A DNA stretch of 64,000 bases from Lasioglossum baleicum (lineage: Eukaryota > Arthropoda > Insecta > Hymenoptera > Halictidae), in NCBI RefSeq assembly GCF_051020765.1, contig NC_134932.1, forward strand, positions 7,626,001 to 7,690,000, given 5' to 3'. Positions 21,432 to 33,060 of this stretch are shown piece by piece. The position numbers were made by a program, and so were the translations under genes. Under the pieces are notes generated by a model. It was not told the origin of the DNA. It made no database searches and saw only the letters and a program-made list of their open reading frames with translations. The stretch's first letter is position 1. Every line of letters begins with the position of its first letter.

Positions 21432-23444
21432 TACATTGATAAAATATATTACGTGTGTTTTGTGCACATAATTCATTTTATACGAATTGGAATTATGCGA
21501 CGAAGAATGGATTTCGCATTTTAAAACGAATAAAATATGCGATCTATTAATTCACCGACGTTATTGATATCGTGCTAATGAAGCTTTTAATGGTAACTCT
21601 ACTGTTGAAGTTAAAGTAGACCGATTAAAGCGACATCCCGGTTATTCCAGTGATAAGCGAGACCTCCCCTTGAATTGTAGAAACTTCCTGCCGACTTCCT
21701 TCCTCCCCGGTAAATTCTACCTGGAGGCAAAGCAGAAATAAACGTAATCAAATTTTGCCAACAAATTAAGAGTTAATTCCAAAATTCGCCGGAAACTTTA
21801 TACTCAAATAACGTTTGCATTCCGCGCACGTTGCAATTTTTGGGGAACACACGCGAAGATGCGTTATTTCATCCCTGAGTATTTTCATTAAAAATGGCAG
21901 GTCAAAGTTAATTATTTTGCAGTTTTGCTATTTCTCTCCGGTTACGTGCATTAAAATTAACCGCGCGAGAGCTCGAACGTCCATACAATTTTTGTTACAA
22001 TAAAAGGTTCGCATATATTTATATTTCTGAGTGGTAACGTATGTTGAGACTACATACCCTAATTATCCTATGAGGGTTCGGTACGTCACAGCTGAACCTC
22101 GCCCTTTGCGTGCATTATTAAATAGCACCACGTTTCTCCATTACCACTAATAAATGTATTAATACAACAGTTCGCGTGTCGCGAAGACGTTAGCGATATT
22201 GCACGAAGGGCAGAGAGGTCCGGGTGTATTCGAGAATAAAATTCGGCAGCTAGAAGCAACCCGAAATACACGGGGACGAGCTGGATATGTCCTAATCCTC
22301 CCGCAATACCTGCGCAAGATTCGAGCAGCCACACTTCGGCTTCTAATTGACAGAGCACGATTGATCGTCACAGTTTATCGATCGAAAATGGAGGACGCCG
22401 CGTGGTTGGTGCCTTTCGCGCGGCAGTAATGGAATACACAAGTACCATATCTGGCTGTGCGCGACGCGCTGTACCTAGATACTACTCGCTACAGTATAGT
22501 GTATCATCCCTCGTAAATCAAAACGGAAACAAGGCGTCGCCGTTTAATTCAGCCCGATTACGGGAGGGGGGCTGAGAACCGAAGTAGTCAGCGTAAAGTC
22601 GAGGAAGATCACAATGAAATTGTCGACGTCCTCGGATAGATGACATTATATTCCGATCGCGTGTCCACGGGACGTTCAGTGGATCGTTAAAAATAATGTA
22701 TCGTAAAGTGTGACGGACTCGCGCGAATGGAAATGCTCCGTAGTCGGCACACGTACAAGCAGAGAGAAAAAAAAGATTAGTTTCCCTGGAGCGAGGAGTC
22801 AAGTAATCTCGATTTTTCAAGCGACCAGAATATCCCTGAGGTACGATGTAAGAAAATTAAGCGTCCCCGAGAACCAACCAGCTTTTTGCAACGTTCAACT
22901 ACACTTGGAAGGGTTTCTCTAATTTGTCGAAGGATGGAGAGAGAGAAAGAGAGAGAGATCGAGAGGAGAGAGCAAGTAGATGTCCGGGCGATTCAGCTGG
23001 TGCACAGGATGACCAGCGTAGGAATAGGGCAATGGCGCAGAGACGGTCAGTAGGATTTATGTATGAGACGCCACCAGGGCTTAGAGAGATAAATTAGTCG
23101 ACCTGGCAATAAAAAGTCGACTCGCGGATAGCCCGGATTACACGGATGTACTGCCAGGGAATCGATGGTGCTTCTTGCCACCTTTTTCCCCCGTTGCCTT
23201 TTCGTTTACAGACGTTATACGTTTTCTTTTCAGCGTGATGTTTTTCTCTCGAAATTCTTTCAATCGTATCGCCTCCTATTTATCGACCGGCTCGAATATA
23301 AGGCGCTTTGACGTGGCTCTCGAGGAAATAGTGGCCGGTGTCAAAAACGTGATTGCTCTATTCAGTAAAAATTCAACGGTTTCTTATTGTCCTCGAAATT
23401 GAATAATTTCTTACTTTATTCGTACCCTCTCGGGTAGTATCTTT
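21432..23444. other. Non-coding stretch
   Basis: No supported gene. A GA-rich low-complexity tract lies at 22933-22977. Two pyrimidine-rich acceptor-like sites (CGTTTACAG and TTTCTTTTCAG) near 23211 and 23234 have no following donor. Frames of 60-100 codons overlap on both strands. Confidence 0.5.
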
Positions 23445-23805
23445 CAGAGTTGGACATTAATCGATTAAAATTTTAATCAAGACTGATTGATTAATGTGTA
23501 ATTGATGAAGTGAATCGTCAATCGTTGATTAAAAGAAGAAATCATCGAAAAATCGGCGATTGATTCAATCGTTTGATGAAGTTAATCGTCAACAAAAACT
23601 CCGTTTACACTTTTTCTCAGTATTCATACAGTTTTGATTCCGTATTTCATTTCGAAGTTACAGCAGTTAATCATTAATCAATTATCCGGTTGATGTTACA
23701 ATTGAGAGGGATGTAATCGTTAACCGCAATTAACGACTAAACTAGGAGATTAATTGTTAATTGGGATTTACGATTGAAGTAGAAATTTATTTTTGCCCAA
23801 CTCTG
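23445..23805. mobile_element. hAT-type MITE, family A, copy 2 (361 bp)
   Basis: Starts CAGAGTTGGACATTAATCG and ends with the complement of CAGAGTTGGGCAAAAATAA. A perfect 8-bp duplication, GTATCTTT, flanks it (23437-23444 and 23806-23813). It shares the AATCGATTA-rich interior with the copy at 18701 but is about 200 bp shorter. Confidence 0.93.
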
Positions 23806-23813
23806 GTATCTTT

Positions 23814-26800
23814 TAACCGCAATTAAAACTGCTTGTTAGGTGATACTGAGGTGATTGTATTATATTTGTTACGTCCATGATATTTGTAACATTAGCTGGT
23901 AATGTTATAGATTTGGGACATGAAGTCAAGCAATTGGAACATAATTCTGTCAGACGGCACCGCAGCGGTACGTTAATTACGAAGCACAACCATACCTAAT
24001 CCGTGATTAAGGACGACCGCAAGGTGTTGGTCTATGATGCTCTCACCTTGTACCGCATGGTCCTTCAAACTCGAAGAAACAGGGATAATTGTGATGAAAT
24101 GATAATCAAGTATGGTTCCCAGGTATTTGAAGAAGACCGCAACAAAAGCAACAGTTTAAAACAATCTAATATCAATCAATTTAAAGAAGAGAATCGCAGA
24201 TACCAATCAGTAATTCGTTTCTTCGATGAAAAATTACATTTCCAAAAAACATTCATTAGAGATCACAGTTTCAGTCATAAAGTCAGTGTTTTGCGCAGTA
24301 TTTGCAACAAAACAGAGAGAAGTAGTAGCACTGGAAGTTTCATTTCGTAAGAAGAAAATATATTAAATTCGAGAGACACCGCCTGCTGCCCGTATTTCCG
24401 GTGTCGAGTTACACCGTCAACGTTGCTGCAGTGCAAGCAGAATTTTCTGTTCTTTCGTCGTCTTGCAATTCGTTGATAGAATATGTTGATTGTAATGGTG
24501 CTTATCTTGCTCGATAAAATTTCTTTAGAAAAAGTGTTCACCGATAAAAATCGGACATTTTACATGCAAGAACGTAATTGTAGCTCGAACGGATTCGTAC
24601 GAGGATCTCGCAAATAATTTTCGAACGACGGATTTTTTGTAGTGCTGCGTATCCGCGCTGGCGATTTGTGAAATTTCAGAATACAAGGTGAACAATAAAA
24701 CTGGGTCACGGATTTATTCAATGGTGCTTCGAAAAGTAATAACGCAGCCGTGGAGTGGCGCTATCGATGGAACGCCGACATCATTCCTTGAAAGCTGCTT
24801 ATTAGCTGTTCCGAGACCGATGAAATCGAAGAAAATGTCGCAGCGGCCGGCGCCGGCTAATGGTCGCATCTTCCTCGCTGCCGATATTTCCGCTAATCGT
24901 TAAATAAACAATCGGCGCCGTTCGCCGGCTCGATTGACAAACGTTTATTGGCAGTAGGTGGCGTCGAGCAAAAAGACCAACTCCTAGCCGAGAACATTTG
25001 CAATGTAAATGACAATCATTCTCTGATTGGAGTATTTGCGGGTGAAAGGACTCGGCCGTCGCAGTCAAGTGTGCGCGCGGTCGAATTAAATACTTCCGTG
25101 CTCCTCGAACCTCGTGCTCTCGAATATTACGTTGCTCGCTCTTTTGTTTTCCCCGTCCTTATGTAATTCTCTCCGTGGAAAATTTTTTGAATAATTCCGC
25201 CCTCCTTGGGTCTTTCATTTGCGCGTAACCCGGGCCCTTTCCGCGGTCGCCCCCTCGAATTACAGTTTCGCATAATTAGCCTATAAGAAAAAGCTTCGGC
25301 AGCCCGGTTCCGCAAATTCTCTCCGCGAATTCCGACTCGGGCGAATTTTTGCGTCCATTAAAGCTTTATCCCAGCCGCTCAAAGAAAACCGCAACAATCG
25401 GATATAATTTCGCGGCATTGTTATCCGCGTTATCTCGACAACGCGTTGCCTTGATGTTTTCGTTCCGCGAAAAATCCGATCGATCCCGCTGCGGTCCCGC
25501 ATTTTTCGTTCGCGATACGCACGCCGCACATCGCCCGCTGCACTGTTGCACCGCGATAAAAAATGACAAAGATAACGAAGCACAACTGTGTGACCATGCT
25601 GGAACGCGCGTATCGCGGCCTGTCAATTATTTAGGCCGGTTCTACCCCCGACAAACTAACTTGATTTCCGGTGACACGCTCCCTGCAAACGATTACCGCG
25701 AAATCGCGAAAATCGCGTGTTTTCTCGAAACGGAATCCAGAGTCCTAGAACTAATGTAAACAGCGAGAAAGGCAGAGGTAGAAAATTGCCGAGCGGCATC
25801 CGAATATTGCGGAGAAATTCGATTTAATTCCGTTCGATCGCATTATGCGTACCTACACATGAAGTATTGTGTCGCGGGAAGCAAGTGCCTGTCAAAACCA
25901 AGTATTGAAAATCGAAGCCAGACGCACATTATGTAGGATTCAATGGGGACCCTCATATATCCAATTATCTGCTTCCTTATAAGATCGGATTGTATGAATT
26001 ATATATTGTGTTGCCGGATCAATGGAAATCCTTATTTTCATTTTCGTTGTGATCGATATAATCTACCAAGGAACACGATGCTCGTTTAGGTTTTTTTCGG
26101 TGTTTCGCGCGTCTCGTTGCGTAAGAATCATGCATTTGTCAGGCCTGCATCCGCGATTATTGATTCCCATAGTTACGTGACTAGCATCCCGTCACATCTC
26201 CCCGCGGTAATCCATCAAAATTATACGGATGGTTGTCGACACTGATACCGTTTACAGATCATTCTCGATGGCTGTCCGGCTAGCACTACCTACACATTCG
26301 AGCGCGGCGATACGTGAAATCGAAGTCAGAATTTGGGAACGTCACGAGCACTTGCATCGCGGTAAATAATGACTCGTTCGATATCAACGCAAATTTTTTT
26401 CATTTCAACGAGATCCCGTCGGTCGACCGGTCCAGATTTTCTCTCTGCGCGACACATGCTTTTACGAAGATGAAATGAACTTCATGAAAGCTCCATTTTT
26501 CATCGATGGCTAATTGTGCTACCTTTGTTGCTTTACGTTCCCGACGATTCGGAGCTGAGGATTTTTATACTTCAGCTTGAAAATGTAAAAGCGATGACCA
26601 GAGAGAAAGAGAGTGGAAGAGAGACAGAGCGTTTCAATTGGTCTCGGTTCGTAATTCTAGATATATCAGATGGCTTCAGTTCTTGTTTTTCAACGCTAAA
26701 CCTACCGTGCACTAAAAGCGATGAATATGTTTTAGCTTGCAAAAATGACGAGACTCTATTTATTTAGATCCCGCGCAATTTTTATTACAATATGTGCTTG

Positions 26801-28030
26801 GATGAAGAAATTTATCAAATCAATTTTCCTGCAAGTAACTTCATCATTTCAATAATTGTAAGATATGAAAAATGTAGAACCGGTCATTTGACCGGCAGTG
26901 ATCGGTTTACTGTTAATTACTTGAATCGGAAAAACTAGATAATATAGCCAAACTAGTATTTACTTGTTATAAATATTTTCCACGTTGGAAATGTGAATAA
27001 TTATAACGATGAATCCCTGATTTTCGCCGCGGGTAATATAAGAATCTATCTTTCCACTGTTCTTCGGATTGAAGGATCGGTCGTTTCCTACGAACAGCTT
27101 AGTATATCCCAGCCATTAGAGCGAGAAGAAAGCAACAAACGAGAGGCAGGATTTTAAAACGAAGTAATCCCGTTGCCCGCTAATCTTTCCCGAAGAATTA
27201 CAGCAAGTTTTCTTGCAAACTGAGCGAAGTTCTTCGGACTGGTGTGTCTGTTTCGAGTAGATTCTCGCCTGCCGTGAAATTGAATCTCCGGTGAAAGTTT
27301 CGTCTGGAAAGGAAGAGCCGGTGCGGTGCAAAGCTTTTGATATTATTCGAGGCGTAATATGGATGATGCATGATCCTGATATCGCGCCCGCCACATTCGT
27401 CATGTTATCCGAATTCGATCCTCGGAGTTGTTCTCTAAACATATTCGCGATACGTGGCCTAGCAGTTTAGGTTTCTATGTCGGATCAGAAGAACGCTGGA
27501 AAAAAAAACCAACTTTGTTCCCTGCATCGCATCGATTTCGCGGCTGGCTTCAACATCGTGAACCGGTGTGCACGAGCACGAGGCCGGATATTTCGATTGC
27601 GTTTCCAAAAATTGATCCGCACCGACGCAAAACTGTGACAATTTTGGACACTGCGGCCTCGGATCGTAACGGTGATTATAATAGCACCATTCATTGGACA
27701 TTCGAAAGAGGATTTTACGTACACGCTGTATCAAAGTACAGCATGCAAATGCGATTATGCCCTTGCGATATAGCAGGGGATCGATCGTCCGACTCTGAAC
27801 GACTACCCTTTTAACTAGCACTGGACGTATTGCGATACGGGAAGCCGATGCGGGGTCGTCTGGGACCCGGCATAGGGTGTTTGGTTCGTGCAAAAATAAT
27901 TGATGTTTTTATCGTTCATGAAATATCGTTCATGCTTATGAAATAAATAAAACGTGGCCAGGTCAATCCAAAAATGCCGAAGTTAAATGAAACTGCATTT
28001 TCTCTCTCGATCTCTTTGCACTGTTATATT
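23814..28030. other. Non-coding stretch
   Basis: No supported gene. A 115-codon frame at 24003-24350 has polar, Lys/Arg/Asn-rich sequence and no domain. Sequence near 24480-24580 (AATCGGACATT...GCAAGAACGTAATT) matches a diverged repeat at 31165-31275, marking an old repeat fragment. CpG-rich DNA with many overlapping frames occupies 24700-25800 and 27100-27900; the 144-codon and 128-codon frames at 27428-27893 oppose each other and are not called. Confidence 0.45.
26880..26895. repeat. Short perfect hairpin
   Basis: CCGGTCA and TGACCGG pair across a two-base TT spacer in AT-rich DNA. No T-run follows that would suggest a Pol III terminator. It may be a worn transposon end; role unknown. Confidence 0.6.
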
Positions 28031-28068
28031 TGACCATTTTTGTAATAAATGTATAAAATCCGCGATGT
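28031..28068. mobile_element. MITE-B end fragment
   Basis: AATAAATGTATAAAATCCGCG matches the right end of MITE-B up to the last bases, where it diverges. No left partner was found nearby. Confidence 0.55.
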
Positions 28069-28500
28069 TCTTACTCGATATCTAGTCAACACATTCCAAA
28101 TGGCATTAATGCAAGGCAACTGAAAATAATCTTTTTTTGTCGCGTGCATTTCCATTTCTGCTGTCATAGACTGTTTTATAAAAATTAGAACAAGGAAAAA
28201 GCGTGTTTCGCTTTTACTAGAAAATCCTGTATGATAGAAATAAAGTGAAAATGTCCTTAATGTTTCTTAATGTAAATTTTCTTCTGTGTTTTATGAAAGG
28301 TTTTTAATTCCAGTTGAAAGAGAGCGATTGGATAAAAATGAATAAATGGTGGTAAATACGAATATTGAAGTTCGACTTCGTGTTGTAAGTTCGAGTGAGT
28401 TATACGTTTCGCGTAATTCTAACGTGAAATATATGTACTACGAAACTGTCAATTTCGCGCCAGTTATGTTATAGACGTTTGAACCCTGAATAGTGGAAGA
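28069..28500. other. Non-coding stretch
   Basis: AT-rich DNA with no recognisable feature. Confidence 0.5.
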
Positions 28501-28725
28501 ATGAACATTACTTACGAAATGAAGGGAGTTACAGTCTTGTATTATGTTGTTTTCTTTTCGTCGGTGTGTATTCAATTTCCCGGCGAACACTATCCGTGTA
28601 TCGTTCAGTTCGTAGGAAACCGAGAACCGGTGGGCATGCGGGATATTTTAATATCAACATCTAGCGTTACCAACTCAGAGGGTAGCGATCCACGATTTAT
28701 GTGTACGCCAGGGAAATATTTGTAG
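28501..28725 (+). CDS. Candidate small secreted protein (74 aa)
   Basis: The frame starts ATG at 28501, with a second in-frame ATG at 28519. From the second start the peptide begins MKGVTVLYYVVFFSSVCIQF, a convincing signal sequence: one Lys, then a 16-residue hydrophobic core. The remaining 49 residues are polar, with two Cys and a Gly-Arg-free middle. No family is recognised. There is no obvious promoter or poly(A) signal. The hydrophobic start could be a by-product of T-rich DNA. It could be a small secreted or venom-type peptide, a first exon, or chance. Confidence 0.25.
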   Translation: MNITYEMKGVTVLYYVVFFSSVCIQFPGEHYPCIVQFVGNREPVGMRDILISTSSVTNSEGSDPRFMCTPGKYL

Positions 28726-31149
28726 CAATATTAGATGCCTCTTCGCGCACCCTGTAAAATATTATGGCTACATAGTGAATATTTGTTTCGAAGTTTCCTA
28801 AAATTCGAAATGTACGGAGAAAAATCTCCGAAAAAGTAGTATACTTGCCGCAATTAATTGTATTTACCCTTCAACAGCGCAGACCGGGTCTAGAACCAAA
28901 TATTCTACCTGGCTTGGCATATCTTTCAAACAAATACTTCCAACATCTCAATCGATAACGACGAAAATAAAGTCCCCATTACATCTGAAGTGAATTCAAT
29001 CAATCCTTCAACAGCGGAGTCCGGGCCAATTTTAACCGAGAATATCCAAATCGTCATTAAATTCCTCAGTTTCTGGTTAATTGTTTAAATGAATAGTAGA
29101 CAGATATAGATTAGCGGGTCTTCGAGAAGTATGTACCTTCGAAAATAGAAATAAAGCAATTGTATAACTATAAAAATGTTCCATCGAGGGTGAAATATTG
29201 GTATAGCGATTACGTATCATTTTTAATGAATAGCAAGTTCGTTAAATTCCGTTTTCATCACGCGAGCATGGGCTTGGTTTTCAACCGCCACCGTCGCCGG
29301 GCGGATATTACAATGGGCGCATCTAAAATTAACAGATAATATTCTGTTTGTGCTCGGGAACGCTGGAAAAGTTATCATTACCAGCGCATAAATCGAATTG
29401 ACAGGAAAATAAATGAACATGCGCAAGAGATTGAAACGTTCGGACAAACATTTTAAATGAATACGCATTAATGTAAGCTTGTAATTCATGCGTATCCGAT
29501 ATTTAATTTGGCTTAAATTAAATCGTGATAAAAGCGATGTGGGACAAAATTTAAGCGAGCGGCGCTGACGCATTTACCGCGGAAACAGGGCCGATTTTTA
29601 TCAATCCCGGCTCCCCATTATTTATCCGTTACCGATGTAAGCGATACGCGTTAAAGCTCGTATTTACGAACGCCGCGTTTCGAGGTGAATTTCGGCTCAT
29701 ATTTTTTTTTAAATCTCGCGCGTTTCAAACGATTCCGGCGAAAAGCTAGTGAATTGTGCTCCGCGCGCTTTAAAACTCTTCGGGAGTTACGAGCGTCATT
29801 ATTAAAACCGTAACGGACATCAGAATATTGTATTAAAATAACATTTTCACTTTGCACGAGCACAAAATGTGACTGACATATGTCGTCTTTAAAATATTAT
29901 AAAATTGGAATTCAGTAATTTTAGTTGAATGAAAGAGTTGTCGTGTACGCCTCTCGCAGTCGAAAAGTTAAATTTTAGAGCGTTTGAAAATGCGGAGAAA
30001 GAAGACCCGACTAAATTCTGCGTTAGTTTGAAAGCGACTAAACAAACAAGACCGCGAGCGCAACGGTAAATAGTTCCGAAACAGTGCAAGGCAAAACGAC
30101 AATCTAGTTAGCGCAACAGTGTAGAGACAGTAATATTATTTTTGCACGGGGTCCTCGCAACTGCAACTGTAATAGATGTTAATATTCTTAACAATGCCGC
30201 GTGCGTATTCCCACAAGACACCGGCACAGGACAACTTCTCAAGCACTACGTTCACATCCGAATAGCTCATCCCCATTAATGTTTGCTAATAGACTTAAGA
30301 TGCAGGGCCGTTTTTCCTCGGAAACTCGAGGGCCGTGTTAAAATCTAACTTCGTCCCTCAGACTCGAGGCATTCCGGAAGTTCTAGGAGAGAGAGCTGTA
30401 TGAAAAAACGCTCCATATCCGGGCAGGATAAGATATTTCCCTTAAACTTTTTTACTCGCGTAATCCTCGGTCGGATAACTTTTTAAAGCCGATATATAGA
30501 GGAGAGGGCGAGGGCTTTTAAAATGCGGTTATAAAATTGTCAGCGCCCAGGCAACACATACTTCTTAGGCTTTCACGGTTCGTGCCGCGGAAATAATTTT
30601 ACGATCCGTGTAACCGAACTCGATACATCGACACACACACACACACACGCACATGCGCAACACTCTACAAAGTGCTCGACAAGTACGTTTAACCAAAAAA
30701 GACAGCAACAGTTGAATTCGACCGGTTGATAATGTAGTAAATGAATCGCCGCGTTTCGCTAATTCGCGTTACAATTTACAATTCGCGGTTTCAGATTATG
30801 TAATTATCAATTCTACCGATATCCTATTAACATTATCACCATTAAATCAAAATTATTGAACACCGGAATGATTTATTAAAACATATCAATAATATCTGCA
30901 TAAATGTATGCTGATCCAAGCCCTATCAAAATCATTTCCTCTACCCTCGTGTTGAACGTGCACCAGGAACTACTGCCCGTCACGCTAAATTAAAAGGAAT
31001 ATAATATCGATCAAAGTACATAATGAGCAGGCGTGCAAGTGATATTATTTCGCACTGATTGGCTCTGTTTTATCACGGTGATTCACTTTTAAGCTGATAA
31101 TTCGGACAACATAGTTTTTACCGTAATACGATCAAGAAACTTGAAATTT
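28726..31149. other. Non-coding stretch with a degenerate direct repeat
   Basis: No supported gene. CCTTCAACAGCG plus CCGGG occurs at 28868 and again at 29005, a 137-bp spacing. A CA microsatellite lies at 30630-30648. Minus-strand frames of 66-116 codons (29223-30089) lack recognisable features. Confidence 0.45.
30630..30648. repeat. CA dinucleotide microsatellite
   Basis: Nine to ten AC units in otherwise unremarkable DNA. Confidence 0.9.
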
Positions 31150-31164
31150 ATTGAGAGAATACGC

Positions 31165-31320
31165 TGATTAGAATGGTGCTTACTTTGAACAATAAGTTTA
31201 TTTATAAAAAGAAGTCGCGTTCGTTTAACGTTACTAAAAATCGGACATTCCGTACGCAAGAACCTAATTTTCTGAGAAAATATTTAACATTTTAGGAAGC
31301 CCTCGTACGCAAAGGGTTAA
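31165..31320. mobile_element. piggyBac-type repeat end
   Basis: Ends AGGAAGCCCTCGTACGCAAAGGGTTAA at 31320. Read on the other strand this begins TTAACCCTTTGCGTACGAGG, which has the form of a piggyBac terminus. The inner block AAAAATCGGACATT and the following GCAAGAACCTAATT recur, diverged, near 24545-24580. A left boundary was not found. Confidence 0.5.
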
Positions 31321-31832
31321 ACGTGCACCCTTTAATTCGGCTCAAAGTTGCACTCAGACCTTTCAGCGCGATGATAGGACCCGTATCATTATTCCTTATT
31401 AATTAAAAGGAAAAATTGGTAAGCCCGCACCTCTGGATCCACTCAATCCCACGCGAGTGTAGAATGCAGCGATGTAATTTGGGTTGCCTTTGACCAGGCG
31501 TTTCACGTTGACTGCCATCTACCACCTTCGCGCTCGATCCCAATGCGAATAGGGGTCAGCAGACACTGCAACAAAATTGAGCTTAAAAGCGTCTCTTATC
31601 TAGTTAAACAGCAACGATAAAATTCTTACGAATACATCGCTGAAACGGGCGTCCGCGTTCCTGCACAGTATTCATGCAATTAAAGTATTACCGGATGTTG
31701 CTACTCGTATACTCGATTTAGACGCCGGGAGTAGATTCCACTGACTCTTACTTAGTAATACGATTATGTGTACGTGTGTGTCTATACAATAGTTGGCAAC
31801 TCGATTAGCCGAATCCGTAGAAGTGTGCTTAC
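31321..31832. other. Non-coding stretch, possibly intronic
   Basis: If the minus-strand exon at 31833 is real, this is the start of its downstream intron. Nothing else is visible. Confidence 0.4.
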
Positions 31833-31981
31833 CTCTATCGTGGTACAGAAACAACGGTCCGGCATGGAAATTGCTTGACCGAGAACCATAACTTCGCCCT
31901 GATAGTCTTGGTTGTCGTTATCTACTCGCGATTCAACCCGTGACGAATATACCGTCAAATCTTTGAATGAATTTACAGAAT
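31833..31981 (-). CDS. Candidate internal exon, cysteine-motif protein
   Basis: Read on the minus strand, this frame stays open for about 50 codons and ends ATAGAG at a strong donor, GTAAGC (plus 31827-31832). The best acceptor is TTTAATTTAG ending at 31982; an in-frame alternative (ACAG) lies ten bases upstream. The peptide runs SVNSFKDLTV...YSSRVESRV...DNDNQDYQGEV, then MVLGQAISMPDRCFCTTIE. It looks like protein rather than chance: mixed polar content, balanced codons and no low complexity. The ending (G-x-V-x-V-x-G-Q-x-I-x-x-P-D-x-C-x-C) faintly resembles the start of von Willebrand factor C repeats, but the first cysteines are missing and the family is not assigned. It is in no ATG-started frame of 60 codons. 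Flanking exons were not found. Confidence 0.45.
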
Positions 31982-31992
31982 CTAAATTAAAC

Positions 31993-33060
31993 TGTTACGT
32001 ATCAATCATTTTAATCGAGAATAATGTACGAGTCTGCTAATAATGTATTAGTACGTCGTAACCAATTCGATTTGGGTTGACTATTTAATTTACTGTTTGC
32101 GGAACGAGGCCGCTCACCACTTAAACGATCGATAGAATTAACTGTCAAGCTGCATTAAGGGCGAAAATGTTCAATGAGGCAATTTTTTTCCACGTTCTTG
32201 CTCGTGTTGCGAAACTTTAAATCGCTCGCTATCTCGGGACGGAACTTTATCCGGAAGGGAAATGAATTTACGTTTCGTGTTAGGGCTGATTGTGGGAGGA
32301 CCATAAAAGTTTTAAGTGCTACTGTTAAGGCGATATACTTGTTCCCAATTCAACCCCGTATGTTCATCCGAAATACCGTGCGTCGTGCAACCACGGAGTT
32401 GCCGGCGCGGAGCGGCCGTGCTATCTTAACTGATAAATTCCGGAATTGCAGTTCTTAGTGTACGACCCTTAGCGTACGTTGTTGCTGTTCCTGCGGTCCC
32501 AGACGGCCTCCGACATATCGGTCACGTACGCCCGTCGCAGAGAATCGCATTCGTACGACCCAGCAACGTTATCGCCGGGTAAACATCGATAGGAAAGCAT
32601 TGTCATAATACACACAGCGGCCGTGCACCAGCGCGCTTCCAAGCTGTGTCTAGTCTAACCAGGCCGATCTGGGTTAGGTCTGGCTAGTATCGTTACTCGA
32701 TATCGCTCTATCGCTGCACCGAGGGCCTTCTACTATTATGACACATGTTCTTACGTTCCTGCGGTTCGATGCAGTGATAATTTCTTCACGCCAGAACCCG
32801 TCCCCGTAATCTCTAGATCGCTAGACCGGGACTCGAACTTTCCAACTTACAATAATCTAAATACATATAATTCGGTGATAAAACCTTTTGGTTTTTAACC
32901 CTGCGTCGAGAGTATGACGAGATTATTAGTTTTATTTAAAGATTTAAGCGTTTGGCTAAAGTACCACCTGCTCATCGGTTCATAGATCAACAAGAGCCTT
33001 TTTCTCTGTATAACTGTGTTTCTTTAATTCTATTTATTTATTTCTAATGTTATTTTTATA
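31993..33060. other. Non-coding stretch
   Basis: No supported gene. TTAACCCTGCGTCGAG at 32897 has the form of a lone piggyBac-type end. A 94-codon frame at 32174 is unremarkable. Confidence 0.45.

Noticed and set aside
24003..24350. 115-codon frame, considered as a transposon protein
   Set aside because: No transposase, reverse transcriptase or gag motif; Lys/Asn/Arg-rich as expected from AT-rich DNA.
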